Shown: positions 1 through 9,918 of the stretch, piece by piece
Layout of the letters: each line of letters opens with the position of its first letter
Numbering within the stretch: position 1 is the stretch's first letter
Assembly: GCA_027022365.1 (NCBI GenBank)
Contig: JALVYU010000007.1
Coordinates: 124,001-188,000 of the forward strand
Direction of reading: 5' to 3'
Origin: Desulfurococcales archaeon
GTDB taxonomy: Archaea > Thermoproteota > Thermoprotei_A > Sulfolobales > Desulfurococcaceae
Length of the DNA stretch: 64,000 bases
The notes under the pieces: generated by a model
Database searches by the model: none
Seen by the model: only the letters and a program-made list of their open reading frames with translations
What the model was told of the DNA's origin: nothing
Made by a program: the position numbers and the translations under genes

Positions 1-1
1 G

Positions 2-127
2 GCTCCCAGCATTGATGGGCTCAGAATAGTTGTTATGCCGCATGTTACCAGGGAACATATTGATAGATTCACCGAGGCCTTCATGAAGATCTTAAAAGAG
101 AAAGCTGAGCAGGATAATAAGGGTTAG
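2..127 (+). CDS. mfnA: C-terminal end of a MfnA-like PLP-dependent decarboxylase (5' partial)
   Basis: Only the last 41 codons are in the window, read in frame 2 and ending in TAG. The visible stretch contains RIVVMPHVTREHID, which resembles the C-terminus of archaeal L-tyrosine/L-aspartate decarboxylases (MfnA, group II PLP decarboxylases). In archaea these supply tyramine or beta-alanine for cofactor synthesis; in Crenarchaeota the aspartate activity, leading to coenzyme A, is the likelier one. The catalytic lysine lies outside the window. The 3' end overlaps the convergent permease gene by 36 bp. Confidence 0.65.
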   Translation, partial: APSIDGLRIVVMPHVTREHIDRFTEAFMKILKEKAEQDNKG

Positions 128-1210
128 CACGACTACTGTTACGAGAAGACCCACAAGATTAATGCCTATTATACGGTTCTTTGAAGCTGTATAGATATCA
201 AAATAGTAAATGAGCAATGGATACATGGCAAGAGTACTGATAATACCTATGAATGCTGAACCGAATATTACCAGTTCTTCAAGTGCACTATGGCCTACGT
301 AGGCTATTATACATGACAGTATAAACATGAAGGCTACCACTGAGTAGAATACCTGGCTGATCTCCGATACTCTTGTCTTTAATACTTTAATGGATCCAGA
401 AATAATTCTGCCAACCGTAACAAAGATGGTCGACATAGCTAAAATAGTGGTTGATATGAGGCCGATAACGACAAGATACGAGTAATAATAGTCTTGTGAT
501 GTAAGCGCTAATGCTCCTATGATGCTTGTTCGAATGTTAGTTATAGACGCTATTCCACTTATTGAGAAACTGATAATTATCGAAACAAGTAGTGATAAGC
601 TTAGATCACCTAGATAATCATCGTCCTCTTGGACTAACATTGAATAGGGACTAGAAGCGGCTCCCCAAAGAGCAATTATCATCAGGAGAGACGGAGTACT
701 ATAAGATAACATCCTATCTACAGAGCCGTGAAACAAAGAAATAATGAAAGCCACAAAGTAGATTAAAAGAAATAATGACAAACCAGCAAGTATTTTCTCT
801 ATTGATCTACCGATACGTGAATTGCCTGGAATAAGTGATGCAACTAGAACTACCAGTAGCAGGTATGGTAGCCAGGATCCACCAAATAGATTACTTAGAA
901 GCACAGAGATTATGATCGCGTTTACAAGCAGTACCAGAATCGAGCCAAAATATATTGTAACCAGGTAGAAAACACCTGTCTTTCTCCTGTGCCTGAGGAG
1001 ATATGATGATGGTGTCGTGCCGTAAAGTATCTTGGGCACAGTTATTGCTTCTTGGACGAATATCATTGGTATAATACTTATTGTGACAAGTAAAACTCCT
1101 ATTAATCCATATAATCTCCCAAACAACATGTACATAAACACGTTTGTTAGCTCGATCCCCGATAAAACAGCTATAAAACCGGGCCCAAGGTTCTTCATTA
1201 TTTTCTTCAT
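92..1210 (-). CDS. Nramp-like multi-pass membrane transporter
   Basis: A 372-residue protein that is almost entirely hydrophobic, with about ten to eleven membrane segments. The N-terminal GPGFIA stretch (residues 9-14) is placed like the GPG of Nramp helix 1. A polar break near residue 185 (GAASSPYSMLVQED) sits where Nramp proteins carry the metal-binding MPH motif of helix 6, but the DPGN and MPH ligand residues themselves are not conserved. Transport of a divalent metal is therefore uncertain, and an amino-acid-type APC-fold substrate is possible. I chose the ATG at 1210, downstream of TTG/TGT codons, because it lies behind an ACGGG-like site. It is convergent with the decarboxylase gene. 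Confidence 0.6.
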   Translation of the reverse strand: MKKIMKNLGPGFIAVLSGIELTNVFMYMLFGRLYGLIGVLLVTISIIPMIFVQEAITVPKILYGTTPSSYLLRHRRKTGVFYLVTIYFGSILVLLVNAIIISVLLSNLFGGSWLPYLLLVVLVASLIPGNSRIGRSIEKILAGLSLFLLIYFVAFIISLFHGSVDRMLSYSTPSLLMIIALWGAASSPYSMLVQEDDDYLGDLSLSLLVSIIISFSISGIASITNIRTSIIGALALTSQDYYYSYLVVIGLISTTILAMSTIFVTVGRIISGSIKVLKTRVSEISQVFYSVVAFMFILSCIIAYVGHSALEELVIFGSAFIGIISTLAMYPLLIYYFDIYTASKNRIIGINLVGLLVTVVVLTLIILLSFLF

Positions 1211-1260
1211 ACACAACCCGTAAATCTATAACATGCGTATGGATTAAAAACGCAGGGCTC

Positions 1261-1500
1261 TTACTTGTTTGAGAGAATCCTCATTATCTCATTGATCTTC
1301 TTGTCATCTATCTCTCCCATGACGACAATTATTCCGTTGGAGCGTGGCCGAATACTTTTAGACCTAGTTCCGGAATCGGCCTTGTTTTCTGCAACATGTC
1401 TTCTTGAACTTGCTTTTATCTTCGTATGATTAAACAGAAGTGGTATTGCTAGTATCGTCATGTATGTAGTGATCATTATTATGCCGATCACATCTATCAT
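1261..1500 (-). CDS. Small single-pass membrane protein, unknown function
   Basis: 79 residues. Residues 1-25 form one hydrophobic membrane helix, followed by a basic, Ser/Arg-rich linker and a short C-terminal stretch (IIVVMGEIDDKKINEI) that looks like a small folded unit. The ATG at 1500 is chosen because GGTG lies 7 nt upstream; the frame is open slightly further 5'. It sits 50 bp upstream of the permease on the same strand, so the two may be co-transcribed. I do not recognise the family. Confidence 0.5.
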   Translation of the reverse strand: MIDVIGIIMITTYMTILAIPLLFNHTKIKASSRRHVAENKADSGTRSKSIRPRSNGIIVVMGEIDDKKINEIMRILSNK

Positions 1501-1677
1501 TAGCAACACCGCTAACCACTGCTTATCCGGTATTTAAATCGCCTATAGCCGGGTTTTTAAATGGGGGATAGGATATTAGCGGGATATATCAAGAGTATAT
1601 AAGTGTTTCTACACTCCAGTAATACAGAGTTAATCATAAAGTATCTAGAAAGAAGATTATACTTCCATGGTGATTTA

Positions 1678-2574
1678 ATGGTAAAGATCGGGCTAATATA
1701 TAAGCAACTAACACCACGAGACATTAAGGTATTAAATAGTATAGAGAGAGGGATGAAGAGATACGAGTATGTGCCATTAGAACTTATCGAAAAATACTCA
1801 AAATTACCCGAGACACACATTGTCCTGATTCTCTCAAAACTCCACAGACTAAAACTCGTTAAACGCAAAACAATTGCTGGATATAAATCGTTCCGATTAA
1901 CATATTTGGGTCTCGACATGCTTGCATTAAACACGTTTGTCCGCATGAATGTGGTCGAGGCTATAGGCGATAAAGTAGCTGTGGGTAAGGAGAGCGAGAT
2001 ATTCTGTGCTCTAGCACCTGGCGGTAAACAGATCGCTGTGAAATTCATGAGGATCGGTAGGACAAGCTTCCATATGACTCGCCGAGTAAGAGAGTGGGCT
2101 GATAATCCTCGGTTAGACTGGTATAAGCAAGCCAAGATCGCCGCGGAGAGAGAGTACAAGGCGACAAAGGAGATCTACAGAGAGGGCGGCAGTGTTCCAT
2201 CACCGATTGCATATAACAGGCACGCAGTCGTCACTGAGTTTATTGAAGGCGTTGAACTGTATCGGAAGCCTGAAATACATGATCCCCACGCCGTTCTGGT
2301 GAAAATCCTTGATACCGTACGTATCGCTTATACAAAAGTCGGGATCGTACACGGTGATCTAAGCGAGTACAATGTATTGGTCGATCTCACGAACAATAGG
2401 CCCTATATAATAGACTGGCCCCAATATGTTTACAAGGAGCACCCCCAATCGGAAGAACTATTGAGGAGAGATATAGAATATATAATCAGATTCTTCCGTA
2501 AGCAATACAGGGTAGAAATAGACACTGCTAAAGCTCTCAAATATGTGCGGGGAGAAGATGAACAAATCGAATGA
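1678..2574 (+). CDS. rio2: RIO2-type atypical serine protein kinase
   Basis: 298 residues with an N-terminal winged-helix domain (about 1-90) followed by a RIO kinase fold, the architecture that separates RIO2 from RIO1. Visible kinase features are the VGKESEIF nucleotide loop near residue 102, the AVKF lysine K122, the catalytic HGDLSEYN loop (H225, D227) and the metal-binding IDW (D246). RIO2 acts as an ATPase/kinase in late 40S/30S ribosome maturation. The open frame extends 25 codons upstream, but the ATG at 1678 has GGTGAT before it and gives the usual archaeal length. The downstream DUF460 gene begins within or just after its stop, indicating an operon. Confidence 0.9.
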   Translation: MVKIGLIYKQLTPRDIKVLNSIERGMKRYEYVPLELIEKYSKLPETHIVLILSKLHRLKLVKRKTIAGYKSFRLTYLGLDMLALNTFVRMNVVEAIGDKVAVGKESEIFCALAPGGKQIAVKFMRIGRTSFHMTRRVREWADNPRLDWYKQAKIAAEREYKATKEIYREGGSVPSPIAYNRHAVVTEFIEGVELYRKPEIHDPHAVLVKILDTVRIAYTKVGIVHGDLSEYNVLVDLTNNRPYIIDWPQYVYKEHPQSEELLRRDIEYIIRFFRKQYRVEIDTAKALKYVRGEDEQIE

Positions 2575-2584
2575 CCGAGGAAAC

Positions 2585-4603
2585 ATGGTCATAGCGGGAG
2601 TAGACATACTTCCCGGCTATAGCCCTTCATCATCTAATAAACAACCTCATTATGCAGTAGTATTCCTCAGAAATGGTGAGGTCATAGACAGCTACGAAGA
2701 CGTTAGTTTTGCACGCATGATAAGACTACTCTGGGAATATAAACCCGATATACTGGCAATAGATAATGTCTTCGAGCTGAAAGAGACAGTTAGCGGTCTC
2801 TCCAAGCTGCTCACACTCTTCCCGCCTAACACTAGAATCGTCCAAGTAACAGGGTGGGGTCCCGAAGCAGTTAATATCAAGACTGTCGCCCGAAATCTCG
2901 GGATAGATGTCCATGGCAAACTATCTCCTCTTAAAACAGCTTACTTGGCAGCAATGATTGCATGGAAAGGTGGAGGAGCAACCCTTCGCCTCCTAGAAGA
3001 GAAGACAAAGATCATAGTCACGAAGGGTAGAAGCGTAAGCCACGGAGGCATGAGCTATAATCGGTTCATGAGAAGTATAAGAGCCTCTATCCTAGCAACA
3101 ACTAAGGAGATCAAGCGGATACTTGATAAGAACAAACTAGACTACGATGTAACCTTTAAGAAAAGCATGGGAGGCCTCGAAAGAAGTGTCTTCGTGGTGT
3201 ATGCGCCGCGCGAGAAACTCTATGGACTAATAAAACCCATTAAGAACAAAAGCGTCCGTGTTATCATTAAACCGATATATCGGGAAAAAATTGTTCTCGA
3301 AACACCACATAAAAAGCCTGGCAAGAGCCGCGGAATAATTATAGGGTTAGACCCTGGTATCTATACTGGTGTAGCCGTTATAGATCTTGATGGAACCCCT
3401 CTTCTGGCATTCAGTTCTAAGAACCTTGATAGAGCAGATATCCTCGGAATGGTCTCAGGGCTTGGAAGAGTAGTAATGGTGGCCACGGATGTCTCTAAAC
3501 CACCCGCCAATGTTAAGAAGCTAGCGTCAACTCTAAATGTACAACTTTTCACTCCTGATAGAGATCTTTCTACTGAGGAAAAACAGGAGATAGTACGAGA
3601 CATCAGGGCCAAATATCCATGGATCGAGATAGATGATACTCATGAGCGCGACGCATTAGCTGCCGCGTACAAAGCATACCTTACCATAAGAGATAAGATG
3701 ATACAAGCCGAGGCCAAAGCCTCTGAAATGACATTTCCAATTAATATTGATCGGGTCAAGATAATGGTTGCAATGGGTGCTAGCATAGCAGAAGCAATCG
3801 AGCACGAGATAGAGACGGCCGTTGCAATGGTCAAGGAAGAAGTGGAAGCCCCCAGGAAGAAGCCGAGAAGGACACAATCGTTTGGTGAGAAGGAGCTCAT
3901 GGATAAAATAGATAATCTATCCCGGAAAATCAAGGTGCTCGAGGCCGAGAAGCGCAGGCTTTTGGATCAGCTTGAACAATATAAAAGACGGGTCGAAGAG
4001 CTTGAACTAGAGCTCAGAACACTGAGGCTCAGCCGCAGCGATAATGATGAGTTTGCTCGTCGCATCTATATATTGGAGCAAGAAAATAGAGACTTGTCGC
4101 AGAGACTGAAAAAGGCTCTTGAAGAACTACATCGTACTAAGAAGGAGAAGAAGAACCTTATTGAGATAGCGAAAAAGATAGTTCGTGGAAACTATGTAAA
4201 CGTGCTCTCCACGGAAATATTCAGTCCCAGCCTGATCTCATTGGTCCGGAACAGTGACTATCCTCCATTAATTCACGTACGTAATCCCGGAACATTATTG
4301 GCCGAACATATATTGTTGCTTAAACAGGAGAGGATAGGATTACTCCTTGAAAAACCCATTAGTATTAATGGAGTACCCGTTCTCGATCTCAATAATTATG
4401 ATCATGCATTTCTGGAAGATGAATTATTCGTCGAATCACGAGTTATCGGGGACTTAGAGAATGCGTGGGAGGAGATCGTAAGAAGAGAGGAGGAAGATAA
4501 ATTCATGAAAATGGTCAAGTTGATCGAAGACTACAAGAAGGAAAGGATGAAGAGATTGGGACTAAAAAAAGAACCGAGTCTCTGGGAATTCGACAAATAT
4601 TAG
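2585..4603 (+). CDS. DUF460 (COG2433) protein with RNase H-like fold and coiled coil
   Basis: About 672 residues. The N-terminus starts a RNase H-like fold (IAGVDILPG). A second such segment ([19 protein letters not shown], about residue 252) and [11 protein letters not shown] (about 350) carry the acidic residues typical of YqgF/RuvC-like nucleases. Residues about 430-540 are a charged coiled coil. This matches archaeal COG2433/DUF460, thought to be RNA- or DNA-associated but without established function. The start is ambiguous: ATGs at 2543 and 2558 overlap rio2, while 2585 has GAGG 4 nt upstream. Its position after rio2 suggests a role linked to ribosome or RNA metabolism. Confidence 0.8.
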   Translation: MVIAGVDILPGYSPSSSNKQPHYAVVFLRNGEVIDSYEDVSFARMIRLLWEYKPDILAIDNVFELKETVSGLSKLLTLFPPNTRIVQVTGWGPEAVNIKTVARNLGIDVHGKLSPLKTAYLAAMIAWKGGGATLRLLEEKTKIIVTKGRSVSHGGMSYNRFMRSIRASILATTKEIKRILDKNKLDYDVTFKKSMGGLERSVFVVYAPREKLYGLIKPIKNKSVRVIIKPIYREKIVLETPHKKPGKSRGIIIGLDPGIYTGVAVIDLDGTPLLAFSSKNLDRADILGMVSGLGRVVMVATDVSKPPANVKKLASTLNVQLFTPDRDLSTEEKQEIVRDIRAKYPWIEIDDTHERDALAAAYKAYLTIRDKMIQAEAKASEMTFPINIDRVKIMVAMGASIAEAIEHEIETAVAMVKEEVEAPRKKPRRTQSFGEKELMDKIDNLSRKIKVLEAEKRRLLDQLEQYKRRVEELELELRTLRLSRSDNDEFARRIYILEQENRDLSQRLKKALEELHRTKKEKKNLIEIAKKIVRGNYVNVLSTEIFSPSLISLVRNSDYPPLIHVRNPGTLLAEHILLLKQERIGLLLEKPISINGVPVLDLNNYDHAFLEDELFVESRVIGDLENAWEEIVRREEEDKFMKMVKLIEDYKKERMKRLGLKKEPSLWEFDKY

Positions 4604-5826
4604 TATAGCGTCTCCTTGCCTTCCAGTATTAGGTTAGTTATCTTCGTTATATTGGCGAGCTCCTCATCGGCTATGGCTACGGCCTCAGATTTAATGTGAG
4701 CTGGTATTTCGTCGGTGTTGTTTGGCGGTATGATCTTTATGCTAGCCATGAGGGGTTGATCGATGGGTTTACCTATCTGGCTTAGTAGCTCAACGTAAAC
4801 ATCTCTGGCATAGTCGAGCTCCTTATATATTCTCTCAGCTATTCTCCTGGCAACAATATTGTAGATCTTACCCACATGGTTCACCGGGTTCTTGCCAGCT
4901 GTTGCCTCGAGGCTTATAGGCCTCATTGGAGGGATTAAACCATTGGCACGGTTTCCTCTGCCTGTCGCACCGTCGTCTCCATGCTCGGCCGATGTACCAG
5001 TGACTGTTAGGTAAACAATGCCTTTCTCAGGCATATCAGCAGTATTTACGTAAACCTTAACATCGTAGTCGGGGACGATTTTGGATGCTAGGTCTAGTAC
5101 GTCGTTGACTATTTGTTCTTTTACGCTTAGGTATTCATCCAAGTCTTTGACCAGCGAATCGATTATGGCCGCGGCAATCGTTAGGACTATACTCTTTTCC
5201 CTACGCAACCCCATTACTTTTATGTCTTCGCCAACAGCAGGGTTTTTCTTCTTGTACTCGGGGGAGTTCAGGAGCTTCTCAGTATTATAGACGAGTTTCT
5301 CGAGAGGGGATAAGGGGGCGTATCCGACCCCGATGCTCGTATCGTTTGCAAGGGGGGCGCTTGTTCCTGCTTCGAATACAGAAACAAGGTCGGCGCTTCC
5401 TTTGCGTACTTTATAATCAATAATCACGTGAACGTCTGGATCGAGGAACCTCATGTTCTTCTTCAGCCAGTTTCTTACAGCTTCAACAATTATTCTACCA
5501 TAAGGTATCTTCAATACACCGTCTTCCGTTTTTACCTCTGTTGTTGCTCTACCGGCAACGACTATGTAGATTGGTTCAAGTACAGTGCCTCCACCAAATC
5601 TTGGATTGGCTTGTCCTCCAACCAGCAATGTCTTGTCGAGATTATGGTGGAGGATTACGCCGAACTCTTTCAAATAGTATTTGCTTAGAAGCCTCGACGC
5701 TTCTTCGCTTGCTGAATCGGCAATGTAGTCGGGATGGCCGAGTCCTTTGCGTTCCACCAGCTCTACCTTCATATCGGTTACGCTCTCGAACTTTAATGCC
5801 TCGACAACAATGTTTCTTTCAACCAT
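4600..5826 (-). CDS. mat: S-adenosylmethionine synthetase, archaeal type
   Basis: 408 residues. It makes S-adenosylmethionine from methionine and ATP and belongs to the archaeal MAT family (COG1812), which is highly diverged from bacterial MetK. Characteristic stretches include [15 protein letters not shown] near the N-terminus, [14 protein letters not shown], and the [16 protein letters not shown] nucleotide/phosphate-binding segment. The ATG at 5826 follows GGTGGTC; an in-frame ATG four codons upstream lacks a good site. The 3' end overlaps the convergent DUF460 gene by 4 bp. SAM made here feeds the several methyltransferases and radical SAM proteins in this window. Confidence 0.95.
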   Translation of the reverse strand: MVERNIVVEALKFESVTDMKVELVERKGLGHPDYIADSASEEASRLLSKYYLKEFGVILHHNLDKTLLVGGQANPRFGGGTVLEPIYIVVAGRATTEVKTEDGVLKIPYGRIIVEAVRNWLKKNMRFLDPDVHVIIDYKVRKGSADLVSVFEAGTSAPLANDTSIGVGYAPLSPLEKLVYNTEKLLNSPEYKKKNPAVGEDIKVMGLRREKSIVLTIAAAIIDSLVKDLDEYLSVKEQIVNDVLDLASKIVPDYDVKVYVNTADMPEKGIVYLTVTGTSAEHGDDGATGRGNRANGLIPPMRPISLEATAGKNPVNHVGKIYNIVARRIAERIYKELDYARDVYVELLSQIGKPIDQPLMASIKIIPPNNTDEIPAHIKSEAVAIADEELANITKITNLILEGKETLY

Positions 5827-5991
5827 GTTGACCACCATCAGCTTCTAGTCTAAATACATATGTTCTTAGAATTTTCTAGTATGTAGAAAGTAATTTTAAG
5901 TGTATTTATCCATCCCTTATTGTTCCCACTGATTGAAATTAACATATTTTGTTTGAAAATAAAACTAAGAGAGCACTAATTTATTGTTTTT

Positions 5992-7971
5992 TCAATTATT
6001 ATAAGTATCTCCTTTACCAGCCTTTATTATGCGGGATGGCCCTGGGACTCTATACATGATTTCCTCGCTGGTAACAGACAAGGTAGTATTTGCTCTATTT
6101 CTAAGCACCGCCATGATCTTATCAGCTAATTCTTTTCCACGGTGTTCACCCGGTATAAGTACTACATATGCTAGGCTTCGCTGCCTAACTAGGTGTTCGG
6201 GCCCAATAATAACTCTCTGATACACACCATAGATAGGATCATCTATTTCCTCGATCCCTAGGGCGAGTTTCATCTCCACCCTAAGAAACTGTTTCTTGCC
6301 GTAAACCATGAAGGCACCCTTAGCGAGATATTCACCGCTTGGAGGCGATTTCGATACCTGATCGCCCCTCACCCAAAACACATCGAGGGCCCCCACGCCC
6401 TCCTTCCAGCCCCTCGAATAACACGCCGCTATAACTGCTGCCTCCTCGATACTTTTAATACCTGGATTCTTTCCCTGGGTCTTGATTACTGTGGCGGGAC
6501 CACCGTGTATCTCCGCGTGCAAGAATATATCTTCTGGCGACAAGTATTTTCTCACAATGGTCTCGTTTTGTCCTGCGTCCCTTCCGCCGATGACGAGGAA
6601 TCCCTCGCTGGTTATAAGCCAGTGATATTTCTCGTACCAGTGCCTAGGCCTTATCCCCTTAGTGATCCTGGTCTCAATTTTAGATCTCTTCTCCTCAAGC
6701 TCCCGGATTCTTTCCAGAAGTTTTTCCGCCTCTTTCTCCGCTCTCCTTGCTTTCCCGCGTAGCTCTCCTGCTTTCCTCTTCATTTCTAGGATGTTTTTCC
6801 ACGCATCAAACCTAACATTTATCTCTACAGGTTCACCGCGTACTTTCACCAAAACTTTGCCTTCACTAGGATTAACTGAAACTATCCCTGGACATTTCTC
6901 CCTAACTTTCTCCCATCCACCCTCTTTTCTGGTCCGATCTATACATTCAAGTAATTTTTCAAACAACGGGTAATTCGCCTGTAGTATATCGGAGATCTTT
7001 TCCAGTTTTTCAGCCTTCGCCTTATACTCGCCAATAGTTTTATATAATTTCTCATATGATTTCTTGAGCCTGCTAATTTCACTCATTATTCTTAATTCTT
7101 CCTGCTTTTCCGCAAATCTTCTCTCATATAGGGAGAAATACGGATCTAGGGCTTCATCAAGGGTATTCATTTCCTTGATTTCGGCCTCATATAGCATAGT
7201 GTATAGGATAGGTTTGTATGCAGTTACTAGTTCGAGTCTATTATCTATGTAAATGAGGTAACCTCTTCCTTGATAAGCCTCATCAAGTAGTTCGCTCAAC
7301 TTATCTTTTAATACAGCGACATCGCTGTCCGAGATTTTGCTGGGTTTAGCGGATTTAGAATCGTATAGTCCCGCGCGGAGCAGTATTTCCTCAGCAATAT
7401 AGCCCGGCAGCCCCCATCCCTTTACGATGCCGCGGACTAGGTCTTTTCCCCGGAGAAGCAGGCCCCGTAGCTCGTCGGTGCTCATAGTAATTAGGCTAGG
7501 CCTTAATGGTGGTGGGCGATATATTTGCCCCCTCTTGATCTCTCTATCTCTTAGTTTTTCAAATCTATTTGCATATAGGATCTTGTTATCCTCATCAGTT
7601 ATAACGAGGAAGCCACGAGGTATGATCTCATTGTAAATCATTAGTACTCTATCACGGCACTCAATCGTAAGTCTAACTATTCGTTCCCACCAAGGCATAT
7701 CGATTTGCCTTATTCTACATCCACGTATGTATTTCCTGAAATAAGCAGCGATGCGGTCGATTCCTTTCTCTCTCGGTTCAACCCTTGATAGGTGTATTCT
7801 CACACTTGGCTCTATTTTGAGCAGCGTCTTCCCCCTATTAGGACATCTAAGCTTAAATAGCCAGTAGTGACCGCACCAGTAGATATTCTCGATTCTACAT
7901 CCGCTCAGACTTTTTCCCGTATTTGTACACCAGCTTATTAGGTCGATTATGTCCATTGATTTTTTGATCAA
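5992..7971 (-). CDS. rqcH: Rqc2/RqcH (NFACT) homologue of ribosome-associated quality control
   Basis: About 659 residues with NFACT-N at the N-terminus, a long charged coiled-coil middle (about 270-440), and the NFACT-R domain after HWYEKYHWLITSEGFLVIGG (about 443 onward) with EDIFLHAEIHGGPATVIK. The family binds stalled 50S-peptidyl-tRNA complexes and adds alanine tails in bacteria; in archaea the role is inferred. Several starts are possible. The TTG at 7971 has GGGTG 7 nt upstream, and the frame is open to a GTG at 8001. It is transcribed divergently from the small membrane protein at 8065. Confidence 0.88.
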   Translation of the reverse strand: MIKKSMDIIDLISWCTNTGKSLSGCRIENIYWCGHYWLFKLRCPNRGKTLLKIEPSVRIHLSRVEPREKGIDRIAAYFRKYIRGCRIRQIDMPWWERIVRLTIECRDRVLMIYNEIIPRGFLVITDEDNKILYANRFEKLRDREIKRGQIYRPPPLRPSLITMSTDELRGLLLRGKDLVRGIVKGWGLPGYIAEEILLRAGLYDSKSAKPSKISDSDVAVLKDKLSELLDEAYQGRGYLIYIDNRLELVTAYKPILYTMLYEAEIKEMNTLDEALDPYFSLYERRFAEKQEELRIMSEISRLKKSYEKLYKTIGEYKAKAEKLEKISDILQANYPLFEKLLECIDRTRKEGGWEKVREKCPGIVSVNPSEGKVLVKVRGEPVEINVRFDAWKNILEMKRKAGELRGKARRAEKEAEKLLERIRELEEKRSKIETRITKGIRPRHWYEKYHWLITSEGFLVIGGRDAGQNETIVRKYLSPEDIFLHAEIHGGPATVIKTQGKNPGIKSIEEAAVIAACYSRGWKEGVGALDVFWVRGDQVSKSPPSGEYLAKGAFMVYGKKQFLRVEMKLALGIEEIDDPIYGVYQRVIIGPEHLVRQRSLAYVVLIPGEHRGKELADKIMAVLRNRANTTLSVTSEEIMYRVPGPSRIIKAGKGDTYNN

Positions 7972-8064
7972 TAATATACACCCATTATCTGGATGCGACA
8001 CTATAATAATTATAAATATGTTTTATCTAGTTGTATTCCCCTAGAAATCCCTGGTGCTACAGCC

Positions 8065-8352
8065 TTGTTTAGCTACAATAGAATAGATGATGAGATCGTT
8101 AAGATCAGGGGATTAATAGGCTTGTTTTACGGGATCACGGCCTATGTATTGTATAGGATCGGTTTGTGGAGTAATCCGCTGTTATCCAGTATTGTATGGA
8201 TGCTATCGGTGATTGTGTATATAGGCACGATCTTGTTTGTAGCTAAAAAACTTGGTGCCAATGACTGGTTCCACGGGTTCTTCAGAGGGATTGTTACTTA
8301 TTACTGTACATGGCTATTAGTTCTATTCATCCTCTATGACCTCATTGGATAA
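8065..8352 (+). CDS. Small membrane protein, unknown function
   Basis: About 95 residues with three membrane helices (roughly residues 18-35, 42-60 and 73-93) and a polar loop containing GANDWFHGFFRG. I chose the TTG at 8065: GGTG lies 8 nt upstream and a TATA-like ATTATAAATA at about 8010-8019 would place a transcript start near 8040. An ATG at 7993 is in frame but upstream of that TATA box. The 3' end overlaps the convergent methyltransferase gene by 30 bp. I do not recognise the family. Confidence 0.6.
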   Translation: MFSYNRIDDEIVKIRGLIGLFYGITAYVLYRIGLWSNPLLSSIVWMLSVIVYIGTILFVAKKLGANDWFHGFFRGIVTYYCTWLLVLFILYDLIG

Positions 8353-8943
8353 TATTTCCTTCAAAATATGATCTGGCACCCGCTTAGATAGGAGATACTC
8401 TTTTAGTCCTGGAGCCAATACAGGCTTGTTATCCCTGATAGGGTATCGGAACGGTAAGAAGACGTGTCCCTCCCTAGTATTGATCTTCACACCATCAACA
8501 TATTTGAATTCATTCATAGAGCCGTGCTTCCATAAATACATCACATAATAAACAGTTCCGTCAATACTGTACTGTCCCTCCCCGATGTTTCTCTTTTCAG
8601 CTCTAGGTGCTCTAGAGCTTAGCAGTTCCTTAGTCCTGCCACGTGGCGGGTAATCACCTAGTATTCCACCTACTACTATATATTTGCCGAGGAGATCATC
8701 ATATGTCAATGGTTTTTCAGCCTGGGGATCAAGGATTACGATCTTCTCTTGCGGCACAAGCTCTAATATACTCTTCTCATATACTCGGCCATATTTGCAC
8801 AATATCCTCTTGTACCTTGCTGGTATATTTGTAAACCAGAGCATGCCCCTGTCTCCGACTATTAGGCCCGCATGCCTGTATTCAAGAAGTATCCATAAGC
8901 TCATCTCAGGCTCAAGATGCTCGATCACTATGGTGGGCTTCAT
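8323..8943 (-). CDS. SPOUT-type SAM methyltransferase, DUF431/Sfm1-like
   Basis: 206 residues resembling the archaeal DUF431 family (COG2428), whose yeast member Sfm1 methylates an arginine of ribosomal protein Rps3. The segment GGILGDYPPRGRTKELL followed by RNIGEGQYSIDG fits the knotted SAM-binding region of that family. The substrate in archaea is unknown; either a ribosomal protein or an RNA is plausible. The start codon overlaps the stop of the upstream MBL gene (ATGA), so the two are translationally coupled. Confidence 0.75.
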   Translation of the reverse strand: MKPTIVIEHLEPEMSLWILLEYRHAGLIVGDRGMLWFTNIPARYKRILCKYGRVYEKSILELVPQEKIVILDPQAEKPLTYDDLLGKYIVVGGILGDYPPRGRTKELLSSRAPRAEKRNIGEGQYSIDGTVYYVMYLWKHGSMNEFKYVDGVKINTREGHVFLPFRYPIRDNKPVLAPGLKEYLLSKRVPDHILKEILSNEVIEDE

Positions 8944-9830
8944 TTATTGTCCCTCCAAAGCTCTTTTCTCCGGGCTTCAAGCTGCTCTACTGGTTGCCCC
9001 ATATACTCGGCGGCCGTCAATACTTCTGCATTACGAATTGCGGCAATTTCTATGATGTCTATGATCCTGTCTTTATAATCTAGGTCTCTCAGTAAGTGAT
9101 GATCTACAATGATGGTTCTTGGTCCTTCAGCATTACCCGCTATTCTCATTAGATTGTACAAGCCCTTCTCTATGTCTTCCCGTCGCATCTTCTTCCCCTC
9201 AAAATAGGTCGGGGGACCGCTAATGATCAGTATATCGGGTCTTTTCTCTAGAATCCATTTGAGGGGCGCCTCGCTTATTGGGCCCTGTACATCGCTGGCG
9301 TGAAGTATTCTATACCCGTTTATATCTATGAGAGTCATTATTACCCATCCCAGCCTGGTATCGTCGGGTCCATGAGGCATTGGCGGTGAGAATACAAGCC
9401 TAGCACCATCATCTAAGACATATGAGTTCCCATCGGAATAGATTATCTTTCGGGCTATACTATGTACCCCCATTTTCTTCAACAATATATAGGCTCTAAC
9501 CCTCTGGCTGTGATTGATCATTTGCTCCGGGTGTTTTATGTAGAGTATCTTTCCACGGTAAAACTCCTGTTCTCCTTCACGATATAAGTAGTGGTCTCTA
9601 TGGTAATGGCTTATGATAACTATGTCTGCATCGTACATCTCATCATGTATAATCTCCAAGTGCTTCTCCAACCTCTCAAGCTCTATAGGATGTGGGGGCA
9701 ACCCATATCTTCTAGGGGCGAAACTAACGCCTGGATCGATGAAGATCTTATGTGACCCAATATCAATTACTGTAGCCATCCCCCTAGTACCCATGCTATC
9801 GAAACCGATCAGCTTTATCTTGGCCCGCAA
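8940..9830 (-). CDS. UPF0282 metallo-beta-lactamase-fold hydrolase
   Basis: 296 residues. The metal motif SHYHRDH is at about residues 74-80, followed by further conserved His/Asp positions (HGPDDTRLGW, HASDVQGP, VDHHLLRD). The overall layout matches archaeal UPF0282/COG2248, whose activity is undefined. An ATG at 9836 abuts the GGGGAAGG ribosome site, so the TTG at 9830, 6 nt behind it, is the likelier start. It forms a two-gene operon with the SPOUT methyltransferase. Confidence 0.85.
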   Translation of the reverse strand: MRAKIKLIGFDSMGTRGMATVIDIGSHKIFIDPGVSFAPRRYGLPPHPIELERLEKHLEIIHDEMYDADIVIISHYHRDHYLYREGEQEFYRGKILYIKHPEQMINHSQRVRAYILLKKMGVHSIARKIIYSDGNSYVLDDGARLVFSPPMPHGPDDTRLGWVIMTLIDINGYRILHASDVQGPISEAPLKWILEKRPDILIISGPPTYFEGKKMRREDIEKGLYNLMRIAGNAEGPRTIIVDHHLLRDLDYKDRIIDIIEIAAIRNAEVLTAAEYMGQPVEQLEARRKELWRDNK

Positions 9831-9918
9831 ATACATCCTTCCCCAGAGCTCTTCATAGTGAAAGAATTATTTCCATGCTTATTTACTTAGTTCTAAGCGG
9901 TTGCGATGGTGTAGCGGC